Shown one piece after another: positions 1 to 6,610 of a stretch of DNA of 34,371 bases (the stretch's first letter is position 1; each line of letters begins with the position of its first letter). The stretch lies in contig CAMCBZ010000029.1 of the NCBI GenBank assembly GCA_945873145.1, positions 1-34,371 of the forward strand, written 5' to 3'. The translations under genes and the position numbers were made by a program. Below the pieces are notes generated by a model. That model did no database searches. It was given only the letters and a program-made list of their open reading frames with translations, and was not told where the DNA came from. This DNA is from an uncultured Prevotella sp. (GTDB lineage Bacteria > Bacteroidota > Bacteroidia > Bacteroidales > Bacteroidaceae).

Positions 1-41
1 AAGGAGTATCGTCGGCAGCGTCAGATGTGTATAAGAGACAG
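1..41 (+). other. Illumina Nextera adapter contamination, left end
   Basis: Bases 1-8 (AAGGAGTA) equal the Nextera i5 index S507. Bases 9-22 are the Nextera read-1 adapter core, and 23-41 are the 19-bp Tn5 mosaic end (AGATGTGTATAAGAGACAG). None of this is from the organism. Biological sequence starts at 42. Confidence 0.98.
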
Positions 42-102
42 TTATAAGACATATCTTGATAATTCACAAAACGATAGATTTTACACATACGATACCTATA
101 AA

Positions 103-134
103 TGTGGCGGTGTGGCGATGTGGCGGTGTGGCGG
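103..134 (+). repeat. Octamer array A, 4 x TGTGGCGR
   Basis: Four head-to-tail 8-bp units: TGTGGCGG, TGTGGCGA, TGTGGCGG, TGTGGCGG. The array is abruptly GC-rich inside AT-rich DNA, is preceded by ATAAA and is followed by ATGA. It matches the reverse complement of array D (1055-1086) at 30 of 32 positions, so the two could pair. No family assignment is known to me. Confidence 0.9.
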
Positions 135-193
135 ATGAAAGAAAAAGGAGGATATATAAGTTTTGGATGTTAGCTCCGCTCTTTGTTTGAGTT

Positions 194-217
194 GCGTCGC
201 ACTGTCGCACCGTCGCA
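194..217 (-). repeat. Octamer array B, 3 units (reverse orientation)
   Basis: On the minus strand this reads TGCGACGG, TGCGACAG, TGCGACGC, preceded by CCTTA. It has the same period and frame as array A but carries CGA instead of TGG at unit positions 3-5. It is complementary to the first three units of array C (400-431) at 22 of 24 positions. Confidence 0.88.
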
Positions 218-399
218 TAAGGCCGATAACGATATACTGCAAGGAAAATAACGAAAATGAGACTATTGAGTAAAAATATATTATATTATTATATGTTATA
301 ATATTACTTATATTAATAATATACAAGATTTTATATCAACAATCTATTCCGTATGGTATATTTACATTTTCTCGTTTTCAAGTATGCAATAGCTATAAA

Positions 400-431
400 T
401 GCGACGGTGCGACACTGCGACACTGCGACGG
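400..431 (+). repeat. Octamer array C, 4 x TGCGACRS
   Basis: Four units: TGCGACGG, TGCGACAC, TGCGACAC, TGCGACGG. As in array A, the array is preceded by ATAAA and followed by ATGA, so the flanks as well as the unit frame are shared. It forms an inverted pair with array B. Confidence 0.9.
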
Positions 432-527
432 ATGATAGTCTTCGTCCAACATACTGTCAAGATCAGAGTTCTGCCAAACTTAATGATTTTTACGAAAGAG
501 AGATGATCATAGCAAGAGATTTTTTCG

Positions 528-535
528 TATTTTTG
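528..535 (+). promoter_or_regulatory. -7 box upstream of yhcH-like gene
   Basis: TATTTTTG fits the Bacteroidota -7 consensus TAnnTTTG and lies 51 bp before the ATG at 587. I see no clear -33 TTTG at the usual spacing, so this is a weaker call than the other promoters. Confidence 0.5.
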
Positions 536-586
536 TAGTTGCAGAATTCAAAATAAAATTCATCAACCATTAATTCTTACACAATC

Positions 587-1036
587 ATGATCATAGACAA
601 TCTGGAAAATCTGATGCAGTATGCACCGCTGAATCCACTTATCGAAGAAGTCTGGAAATTCATGCAAACGCATGACTGGAAAAACATGGCCAATGGACAT
701 TACGAAATCATTCCTAACCGGCTGTTTGTCAACATAGAAGACGATAAGGGTAAACAAAAGGATGAAGCCGTCATAGAGTATCACCGCAAGATGATAGACA
801 TTCAAGTGCCAATGAACTATTGCGAGACTTATGGCTACATTCCTGTTCGTGACCTTCCTAAGGTTCCCTTTGACACTGAGAAAGATATTGCCAAAGTGCC
901 CAATGCGCGTCCACGTTGCTACGTAACGTTGCTGCCTGGTGAGTTCGCTATTTTCTTCCCTCAGGACGGTCACGCGCCATGCATTTCCGAGGGTAAGCTA
1001 CATAAGGCTGTCTTTAAACTGGCAGTACAAGGATAG
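587..1036 (+). CDS. YhcH/YjgK/YiaL family protein (cupin-like, DUF386)
   Basis: The predicted protein has 149 residues, normal for this family of small cupin-fold metal-binding proteins related to E. coli YhcH (sialic-acid operon) and EbgC. Visible family motifs are E64-Y-H66-R followed by the IDIQ segment at 70-73, and the segment around 117-131 with PGEF, FFPQD and H129-A-P. E64, H66 and H129 are the likely metal ligands. Known relatives act on sugar epimers or anomers, but the substrate cannot be read here because no sugar-utilisation genes are adjacent. The gene stands alone between octamer arrays C and D, and no Shine-Dalgarno is visible. The family is secure; the function is not. Confidence 0.9.
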   Translation: MIIDNLENLMQYAPLNPLIEEVWKFMQTHDWKNMANGHYEIIPNRLFVNIEDDKGKQKDEAVIEYHRKMIDIQVPMNYCETYGYIPVRDLPKVPFDTEKDIAKVPNARPRCYVTLLPGEFAIFFPQDGHAPCISEGKLHKAVFKLAVQG

Positions 1037-1054
1037 ATATCGATTAGATAGCAA

Positions 1055-1086
1055 GCGCCACACCGCCACAGCGCCACACCGCCACA
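1055..1086 (-). repeat. Octamer array D, 4 units (reverse orientation)
   Basis: On the minus strand the units are TGTGGCGG, TGTGGCGC, TGTGGCGG, TGTGGCGC. The array lies 19 bp after the yhcH-like stop codon and is the inverted partner of array A, so arrays A and D bracket B, C and the gene. Confidence 0.9.
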
Positions 1087-1207
1087 AAAGCTGATATTAG
1101 TATCGGAAGATGATCAGGCTGACTTCTATTCATCAGATTACTTCATCTGCGGATGAATGCCGGTCTCAAAAAATAATCAGTCTCTTCTAAGAAATATAGT
1201 CCAATCC

Positions 1208-1239
1208 TTGTTTTATTTGAAATAATATTTGTACATTTG
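1208..1239 (+). promoter_or_regulatory. Promoter for the WG-repeat / LtaS-like pair
   Basis: A TTG at 1208-1210, a 21-bp spacer and TACATTTG at 1232-1239 match the Bacteroidota TTTG / TAnnTTTG pattern. The box overlaps the TTG at 1237 that would open the longest reading frame, which rules that start out and points to the ATG at 1309. Confidence 0.72.
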
Positions 1240-1308
1240 CAACCGATATACAAATCTTGCATCTCTGAGGGCGATCTCACGAGAGAATTAAATCTAACAA
1301 GAACAACT

Positions 1309-1941
1309 ATGGAAGGAATCTTTAGAGACGAAATAGAAGTACGCCAGATCGATAAGTTCTTCTGCGCTGAGATGGGCCGACAGATCCATCGCTATATCAA
1401 GGCTATGCATGGCTCGCTGACCATGATGGAGAAGTTTGAGGCACGCTTGCAACAGCTTGATATTCCGAAGCGTGAGGATGCTATTGCACGCTATATCGAT
1501 TTGAACCGCAAGGTGATCATGTCTCTCGACTGGAGAATGCTTCTGGCCAGAGCCATTGCCAACTATTGCGACTCCTATCCTTATTTTCGCAGTATGATTG
1601 CCGATGAGAAGACGATGAAATTCTATGTCGACCGCATGAAAAGCAAGTATATCCGCTATCACCAAGTCTTTGAGAAGGACGGAAAATACGGCATCAAGGA
1701 TCATGAAGGCAATGTGCTGTTGGGGGCTCACTACGATTTCCTGCGCACTCCCTATGTCTATGTCGATGACATGACGATGATGCCAATCATAGCCGAAAAG
1801 GATGGAAAGATGGGACTCGTGCTCCCTGACGGATATGACACGGTGGTGGTGCCCTTTGAGTATGACGACATCTCGCTCCGCGATGAAGAGCCATGGTTTG
1901 AACTGACAAAATCAGGTACCACGACATTGTGGCCTGAATAA
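1309..1941 (+). CDS. Hypothetical protein with C-terminal WG-like repeats
   Basis: The predicted protein has 210 residues. The start is the ATG at 1309; an upstream TTG lies inside the promoter box. The N-terminal ~120 residues look mostly helical and I do not recognise them. Residues ~123-134 (KDGKYGIKDHEG) and ~163-175 (EKDGKMGLVLPDG), each followed by a hydrophobic/aromatic stretch ending in Y-D, resemble WG (KWG) beta repeats, which are of unknown function and often mediate protein contacts. There is no signal peptide, so it is probably cytoplasmic. Only 9 bp separate it from the downstream LtaS-like gene, so the two are probably co-transcribed. No function is claimed. Confidence 0.7.
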   Translation: MEGIFRDEIEVRQIDKFFCAEMGRQIHRYIKAMHGSLTMMEKFEARLQQLDIPKREDAIARYIDLNRKVIMSLDWRMLLARAIANYCDSYPYFRSMIADEKTMKFYVDRMKSKYIRYHQVFEKDGKYGIKDHEGNVLLGAHYDFLRTPYVYVDDMTMMPIIAEKDGKMGLVLPDGYDTVVVPFEYDDISLRDEEPWFELTKSGTTTLWPE

Positions 1942-1950
1942 AAAATATCG

Positions 1951-3780
1951 ATGAAATCGGCAAAAATTGCAGTTTTATTAGTTTTGATTTTCCTTCTGTG
2001 GACACTACTTTTCGTAGCACAGAAGCCGTTTTTCTTACTTTTTTATGGGGGATTCAGCCATCTGATGCCCGTGGTTTGGCATGGCTTGCCTTTGGATTTC
2101 AGCATGTCGGGGTATCTTACAGCACTGCCGGCTCTGCTCATTCTGCTTGGCAGTCTCCCATTTATCCGCAGCCGGAGACCGTCTAAGGCCATCACGTTTG
2201 TCATGAAGGTTTACTTTGGATTGGCGGCAATGTGCTATTCTTTAGCCTTTGTCTCCAATATAGCCCTCTATGGCTATTGGCGCTTCCCCTTGGACTCGAC
2301 TCCGATTTTCTTTCTCACGTCATCGCCTGCGGCTGCTATGGCCAGCGTAGAGTGGTGGCAACTATTGTTGGGATTGCTTACCATTGGCCTCACTGCCTGG
2401 GGTGTCTATCGCCTCTTCACGCTGCTCTTCCGTCGTTTTTCATGGCAGGAGGCCGCAACGTGGCGCCAAAGCCTGCTCATGCTGCTCTTCTGTGTTTTCC
2501 TCTTTCTACCCATCCGTGGCGGCGTCAGCGTAGCGACGATGAACACGGGACAGGCTTATTTCTCTTCGAATCAGGAACTCAACCACGCGGCTGTCAATCC
2601 GCTCTTCTCCTTTATGGAGAGCGCTACCCACCAAACCGATTTTGCTCAGGAATACCGGTTGATGGATGACCGTCAGGCTCACAAGGTCTTTGCTGACTAT
2701 AACAAACCGCTTTCCACTGACAGTACGCATCTCAGCCTCGTCCGCCGCGAGACAGCCCAGCCCGACATTTATCTGATCATTATGGAGAGCTTCTCCGACA
2801 CCATTATGCATGTGCCGCATGTTACCCCCATGCTCAACCGCATCAAGCATGAGGGCGTATGGTTCTCCCGTTTCTATGCCAACAGCTTCCGCACCGACCG
2901 AGGGCTCGTGTCAAACTTGCTCGGAGTGCCTGCGCCATCGACAATCAGTCTGATGAAGTTCCCGCGCAAGACCTCTCTAATGCCTTCGTTGGCTGCTCAG
3001 TTGGTGAAGCATGGTTATGCGACACATTATTATTATGGTGGTGACGCGGACTTCACCAATATGCGATCGTTCCTTGTCAATCAAGGATTTATGAATCTTA
3101 CCGAGGCCCATGACTTCCCCGTGACGGACAGACTCAGCAAATGGGGTGTCCCCGACCACTTGGTGTTTCAGCGTGTAGAGAAAGACCTCAGCGCAGACCA
3201 TAGTACACGTCCCACTTTCCGCGTCATTCAGACGTCCAGCTCTCACGAGCCTTTCGATGTGCCCTTCCACCGGTTGAACAACAAGAAACTCAATGCTTTC
3301 GCTTATAGTGACGATTGCATCGGCCGCTTTGTTGAATGGCTGAAAAAGACTGAACGTTGGAACCGTTGCCTCGTGGTACTGATTCCCGACCATCTTGGCG
3401 CATGGCCCGACGATATTGACAATTTCTCGTTTTGGCGTTTCCATGTTCCGATGCTGTGGACGGGTGGCGCCCTGTCTTCCACAAAGAGAGTCATTGACAC
3501 CTATGGCTCTCAGCAGGACATTACAGCCACTCTCTTGGGGCAACTGGGCTATGATCACAGCATGTTTCCGTTCAGCAAGGACTTACTCGACCCAAAGGAG
3601 CCTCACTATGCGTTCTTCATGATGAACGATGGCTTTGGACTGGTCGACGATCATGGCGCGATGATCTATGACTTCAATCGCAAGGCTGTTGTCAAATCCA
3701 AAGGCTCGTCATCTCTGTATGAGCGGCGAGGCAAGGCTATTACGCAAGTGCTTTTTGACTATATAGCACGACTGAAATAA
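1951..3780 (+). CDS. LTA synthase-like membrane sulfatase-family enzyme
   Basis: The predicted protein has 609 residues. About five hydrophobic helices (roughly 4-24, 55-72, 82-105, 135-155, 172-188) precede a large periplasmic domain of the alkaline phosphatase/sulfatase superfamily, LtaS/MdoB branch. Metal-site features are visible: PDIYLIIMES with E279, the nucleophile region NSFRTD with T315, GGDADF near 363-368, SSHEPF with H432, and IPDHLG with D480/H481. LtaS relatives use a threonine nucleophile to move phosphoglycerol from phospholipid to a glycan or lipid acceptor. In a Gram-negative the acceptor is probably a periplasmic glycan, lipid A or a capsule-like polymer, and it cannot be read from this sequence. 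It is likely in an operon with the upstream WG-like protein. Confidence 0.9.
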   Translation: MKSAKIAVLLVLIFLLWTLLFVAQKPFFLLFYGGFSHLMPVVWHGLPLDFSMSGYLTALPALLILLGSLPFIRSRRPSKAITFVMKVYFGLAAMCYSLAFVSNIALYGYWRFPLDSTPIFFLTSSPAAAMASVEWWQLLLGLLTIGLTAWGVYRLFTLLFRRFSWQEAATWRQSLLMLLFCVFLFLPIRGGVSVATMNTGQAYFSSNQELNHAAVNPLFSFMESATHQTDFAQEYRLMDDRQAHKVFADYNKPLSTDSTHLSLVRRETAQPDIYLIIMESFSDTIMHVPHVTPMLNRIKHEGVWFSRFYANSFRTDRGLVSNLLGVPAPSTISLMKFPRKTSLMPSLAAQLVKHGYATHYYYGGDADFTNMRSFLVNQGFMNLTEAHDFPVTDRLSKWGVPDHLVFQRVEKDLSADHSTRPTFRVIQTSSSHEPFDVPFHRLNNKKLNAFAYSDDCIGRFVEWLKKTERWNRCLVVLIPDHLGAWPDDIDNFSFWRFHVPMLWTGGALSSTKRVIDTYGSQQDITATLLGQLGYDHSMFPFSKDLLDPKEPHYAFFMMNDGFGLVDDHGAMIYDFNRKAVVKSKGSSSLYERRGKAITQVLFDYIARLK

Positions 3781-3797
3781 AGAAGAGTAAGGGGCAT

Positions 3798-3809
3798 TAT
3801 ACGCGTATA
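3798..3809. repeat. Perfect 12-bp palindrome after LtaS-like gene
   Basis: TATACGCGTATA begins 18 bp after the stop codon at 3780. It is too short for a confident terminator and no T-run follows. It could be a protein-binding site or chance. The rest of 3810-4004 shows no gene. Confidence 0.4.
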
Positions 3810-4004
3810 TCAACTGTACATGGTAAAAGATCAATTCAATTCCTGACAATTTAAACTGCAATGAACAGAGACTTGTAATGCGGTGGCGGAATTGAGGTTA
3901 ATCAAAATTCTGAGTATGACAAAGTGAGTTTGATACTCGTATTCTTATGATAATGAAAATAGAATGCCATCATCCACTTTACAAGCTAACGATGATACTT
4001 TTTT

Positions 4005-4038
4005 CTTGATTTTTTCGTATCTTTGCGAAAAAATCAAG
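4005..4038 (+). promoter_or_regulatory. Promoter box held in a 13-bp inverted repeat
   Basis: The arms CTTGATTTTTTCG (4005-4017) and CGAAAAAATCAAG (4026-4038) are perfect inverted copies. The 8-bp loop between them is TATCTTTG (4018-4025), exactly a TAnnTTTG -7 box. The ATG of the esterase-like gene begins 2 bp after the right arm. This geometry fits an operator for a dimeric regulator covering the promoter. The transcript leader would be only a few bases long. Confidence 0.65.
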
Positions 4039-4039
4039 G

Positions 4040-4738
4040 ATGAAACAACAAATAGAGATTCTTGGCAAGAGTTGCACGGTTTATCAACGGGGTGAAGCAC
4101 CGCAGACGCTCCTATTGCAGCCCGTCGACGAGCATGATCGTGAGGAGTTGGACACTGAGATGGAGTGGATCGCCGGTCATAGCATTGTGGATTTCCGTTT
4201 CATTGCCGTTCATGTCGACCGGTGGTTTGACGAATTGGCTCCTTGGCCAGCACCACCCGTCTTTGGCAAGACGCCTTTCGGCAGTGGCGCAGCTAAGACA
4301 CTCGACAGCCTCCGGCAGATTGTCACTGAGGAGCAACAGCGCTTGCCCGCGTCTGTAGAGGCTCCGATAAAGGTCATCATTGGCGGCTACTCCTTGGCAG
4401 GACTCTTCGCCCTGTGGGCTGGCTATCAGCCCAACCAACCTTTCGACGCTGTTGTAGCAGCCTCCCCTTCAGTGTGGTATCAAGATTGGCTCGGCTATGC
4501 CGCTGCTCACCAGCCTCAGTCCGGTGCTTTCTATCTTAGTCTCGGTGATCGTGAGGAGCGCTCACGTACTCCCATTCTGACGACAATAGCTTCGGCTATC
4601 CGCCATCAGCAACAACTCTTGGAGCAGGCTCATGTCGTCAACACTCTCGAGTGGAATCCCGGCAACCATTTCCAAGACAATGGAAAACGGACGGCCAAAG
4701 GCTTTGTCTGGACAATGGAAAATTTGCTTCATCGCTAA
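4040..4738 (+). CDS. Alpha/beta-hydrolase, esterase-like
   Basis: The predicted protein has 232 residues and no signal peptide. The nucleophile elbow is GGYSLAG with S118. The remaining triad candidates are D170 in LSLGDREE and H210 in PGNHFQ, in the expected order and spacing for an alpha/beta-hydrolase of the putative-esterase type. The ASPSVWY segment (141-147) is common in Fes/IroE-like esterases. The real substrate is unknown. The gene has its own promoter box inside an inverted repeat (4005-4038), and the AlkD-like gene follows after 54 bp on the same strand. Confidence 0.82.
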   Translation: MKQQIEILGKSCTVYQRGEAPQTLLLQPVDEHDREELDTEMEWIAGHSIVDFRFIAVHVDRWFDELAPWPAPPVFGKTPFGSGAAKTLDSLRQIVTEEQQRLPASVEAPIKVIIGGYSLAGLFALWAGYQPNQPFDAVVAASPSVWYQDWLGYAAAHQPQSGAFYLSLGDREERSRTPILTTIASAIRHQQQLLEQAHVVNTLEWNPGNHFQDNGKRTAKGFVWTMENLLHR

Positions 4739-4792
4739 TAGGATTATAGTTTCATCTGTCGTCACCATATAAATTCTATTTTCATCTTATCA

Positions 4793-5575
4793 ATGGACAC
4801 AAAGATCTCTAACAACGAAGTCCTGACAGACGCATGCCTGATCACCGACCGTCTACTCGCCCTGCGCAATGACCGTCAGCGAGACATACTTATGCGCTTC
4901 TTCAAGACTGGAGTGGGGGAATATGGCGAAGGCGATGAGTTCTTGGGCATCAAAGTGCCAGTGACCCGAGGTGTGGTGAAGATGGTGGATAAGAGTCTTC
5001 CGCTTGCTGAGACAGAGCAGTTGCTGCTTTCTCCCTGGCATGAGGTACGGCTCTGTGCGTTGCTGATATTAGTGGAGCAGTTCGGTCGTGTTGCCAATCG
5101 CAGTGATCAAGAAGCGATGAAACAGCGCGACGCAATCGTCAACTTCTATCTCCGTCATGCCGACCGTATCAACAACTGGGATCTTGTCGATGCCTCTGCA
5201 CCGAAAATCATCGGACGATGGCTGATGTGTCCAACAACCTTAGGCAAGCAGCGCGACATCATCGATGCTTTGGCTCATAGCAGTCATTTGTGGCGACAGC
5301 GCATCAGTATGGTTTGCACGCTTACGCCAACGCAGCAGGGCGATCCCTCGTGGTGTCTACGCTATGCCGAGATTCATCTCCACGCTACGCATGACCTCAT
5401 GCAGAAAGCTGTCGGATGGATGCTTCGTGAGATGGGAAAGCATGTCAGCATGGATCTCTTATGTAACTTTCTCAATCAGCATGTCGACGAGATGCCGCGA
5501 ACCATGCTACGCTATGCCATAGAAAAGTTTGATGAGACTGAACGCCATGACTTTATGGCGAGGAAGAAACGATGA
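4793..5575 (+). CDS. DNA alkylation repair protein, AlkD-like
   Basis: The predicted protein has 260 residues built of helical HEAT-like (ALK) repeats. AlkD enzymes remove 3-methyl- and 7-methyl-purines from DNA without flipping the base. The family signature is clear: NNWDLVD at 127-133 gives W129 and D133 in the same spacing as the catalytic Trp/Asp of Bacillus AlkD, WRQRIS at 167-172 supplies the conserved Arg, and AVGWMLREMGK at 206-216 supplies W209. It lies 54 bp after the esterase-like gene and may be co-transcribed. No damage-response box was recognised upstream. Confidence 0.9.
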   Translation: MDTKISNNEVLTDACLITDRLLALRNDRQRDILMRFFKTGVGEYGEGDEFLGIKVPVTRGVVKMVDKSLPLAETEQLLLSPWHEVRLCALLILVEQFGRVANRSDQEAMKQRDAIVNFYLRHADRINNWDLVDASAPKIIGRWLMCPTTLGKQRDIIDALAHSSHLWRQRISMVCTLTPTQQGDPSWCLRYAEIHLHATHDLMQKAVGWMLREMGKHVSMDLLCNFLNQHVDEMPRTMLRYAIEKFDETERHDFMARKKR

Positions 5576-5664
5576 AGACTTAGAAAAGAGGAAACATCAA
5601 CAAACATTAAGATAACCGTAAAGAAGAAATGCATATCGAAGTTGAATGTTTAACTTTGCTACTC

Positions 5665-5695
5665 TTGCATTTCTCAAATAAAATGATTACCTTTG
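5665..5695 (+). promoter_or_regulatory. Promoter for nitroreductase-pspC pair
   Basis: TTG at 5665-5667, a 20-bp spacer and TACCTTTG at 5688-5695 match the Bacteroidota pattern, with the ATG 36 bp downstream. A second -7-like box, TAACTTTG, lies at 5651-5658 without a matching -33. Confidence 0.72.
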
Positions 5696-5730
5696 AATAC
5701 AAATCAGAAACGTTAAGCGAATATTAACTT

Positions 5731-6240
5731 ATGACATTGAAGGAATTGGCAACAAAGCGCTTCTCCGCACGAAAGTTTACGGATGAAGCGGTCAGCAAAG
5801 CTGACATCGACTATATCATGGACTGTGTGCGGCTGGCTCCGTCGGCTTGCAACCGACAGCCGTGGAAATTTCTCCTGATCACCTCCGATGAGGCGAAGGA
5901 AAAGATTCGTCAGTGCTACGACCGTGACTGGTTTAAGACGGCACCGATGTATGTGCTGTGTTTGAAAGACGTGAACAACAACTGGGTTCGCCCTGATGAC
6001 GACAAACCGCATGGCGACATCGATCTCGGTATTGCCGTGGAGCACCTTTGCTTGGCTGCGGCAGAGCGTGGGCTAGGGACGTGTTGGGTGTGTAACTATC
6101 ATGTTGAGACTCTTCAGCGGCTCTTCCCCGTGGATGGATTCGAGGCCGATGCCATCATTCCCCTTGGACATATTGCTGCCGACTGCCCTCATGCCGAGAA
6201 GCGGCGCAAGGCATTAAACGAAATCATAGAGGAGATTTAA
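5731..6240 (+). CDS. Nitroreductase family protein (FMN)
   Basis: The predicted protein has 169 residues, typical of the short nitroreductases. N-terminal RFSARKF (10-16) and APSACNRQPW (36-45) are the FMN-phosphate and isoalloxazine contact segments of the family. GLGTCWVCN (~114-122) and IIPLGHIA (~142-149) are the usual later motifs. Members use NAD(P)H to reduce nitro compounds, quinones or flavins as homodimers. The natural substrate is not evident. The pspC-domain gene starts 2 bp after the stop, so the two are almost certainly co-transcribed. Confidence 0.92.
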   Translation: MTLKELATKRFSARKFTDEAVSKADIDYIMDCVRLAPSACNRQPWKFLLITSDEAKEKIRQCYDRDWFKTAPMYVLCLKDVNNNWVRPDDDKPHGDIDLGIAVEHLCLAAAERGLGTCWVCNYHVETLQRLFPVDGFEADAIIPLGHIAADCPHAEKRRKALNEIIEEI

Positions 6241-6242
6241 AG

Positions 6243-6437
6243 ATGAGTACTGGTAAACGATTGACACGGTCTATGTCGGACCGCTGGTTAGCAGGAGTGT
6301 GTAGTGGCATCGCCAACTACTTCGGTTGGGATGTAGCCATCCTGCGCTTGGTCTATTTGGTACTGACACTGTGCACAGCCTTTAGCGGCATCATCATCTA
6401 TATCATTCTTTGGATTTGTATGCCGGAGGACAACTAA
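6243..6437 (+). CDS. PspC-domain small membrane protein
   Basis: The predicted protein has 64 residues, essentially one PspC domain. Residues 6-30 (RLTRSMSDRWLAGVCSGIANYFGWD) are the conserved amphipathic lead-in, and 34-59 form one hydrophobic helix ending in WICMPE. PspC domains occur in envelope-stress systems as partners or sensors of PspA/PspB, but none of those is adjacent. Translation may be coupled to the nitroreductase, whose stop codon is 2 bp upstream. A strong terminator follows at 6516-6556. Confidence 0.93.
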   Translation: MSTGKRLTRSMSDRWLAGVCSGIANYFGWDVAILRLVYLVLTLCTAFSGIIIYIILWICMPEDN

Positions 6438-6515
6438 TAAGCCTTATATGTTGAGCAAATGTGAAGATGCTGTCTTTCACTTTTGATTAAAAAACACTCT
6501 TTGAAGGCAAAAAAT

Positions 6516-6556
6516 ATCCACGAATATAGAGCATGAAACTCTGAATATTCGTGGAT
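6516..6556. terminator. Bidirectional intrinsic terminator
   Basis: The arms ATCCACGAATAT (6516-6527) and ATATTCGTGGAT (6545-6556) are perfect 12-bp complements, and AGAG/CTCT can pair within the loop. A-runs precede and T-runs follow, giving U-tracts in both directions. It sits between the convergent pspC-type gene and lpd. Confidence 0.88.
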
Positions 6557-6610
6557 TTTTGCTTGATACGTGAACTGTAGTAGTGACATGCTTTACAGTT
6601 GACGCTGCCA

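Larger units (their letters stand above)
42..586. other. AT-rich noncoding region with octamer arrays
   Basis: No convincing gene lies here. Two short open frames (minus 96-326, plus 353-538) are low complexity, run through the octamer arrays and resemble no family I know. The region is very AT-rich, especially 270-340, apart from three short GC-rich period-8 arrays at 103-134, 194-217 and 400-431, annotated separately. Its last 60 bases hold a promoter-like box for the yhcH-like gene. Confidence 0.6.

Noticed and set aside
23..41. Tn5 mosaic end suggesting an IS50/Tn5 insertion (also 34328-34346)
   Set aside because: It is continuous with the Nextera primer core and index; it is a library artefact.
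96..326. Minus-strand ORF of 76 codons
   Set aside because: It crosses two octamer arrays and an AT-rich stretch, has low complexity and shows no recognisable family.
103..431. Octamer arrays as a CRISPR
   Set aside because: Units are 8 bp and contiguous with no spacers, and no cas genes are present.
353..538. Plus-strand ORF of 61 codons
   Set aside because: It crosses octamer array C, has no promoter box and looks like no known protein.
3878..3892. GCGGTGGCGGA as a sixth octamer array
   Set aside because: At best one degenerate unit; no tandem period.
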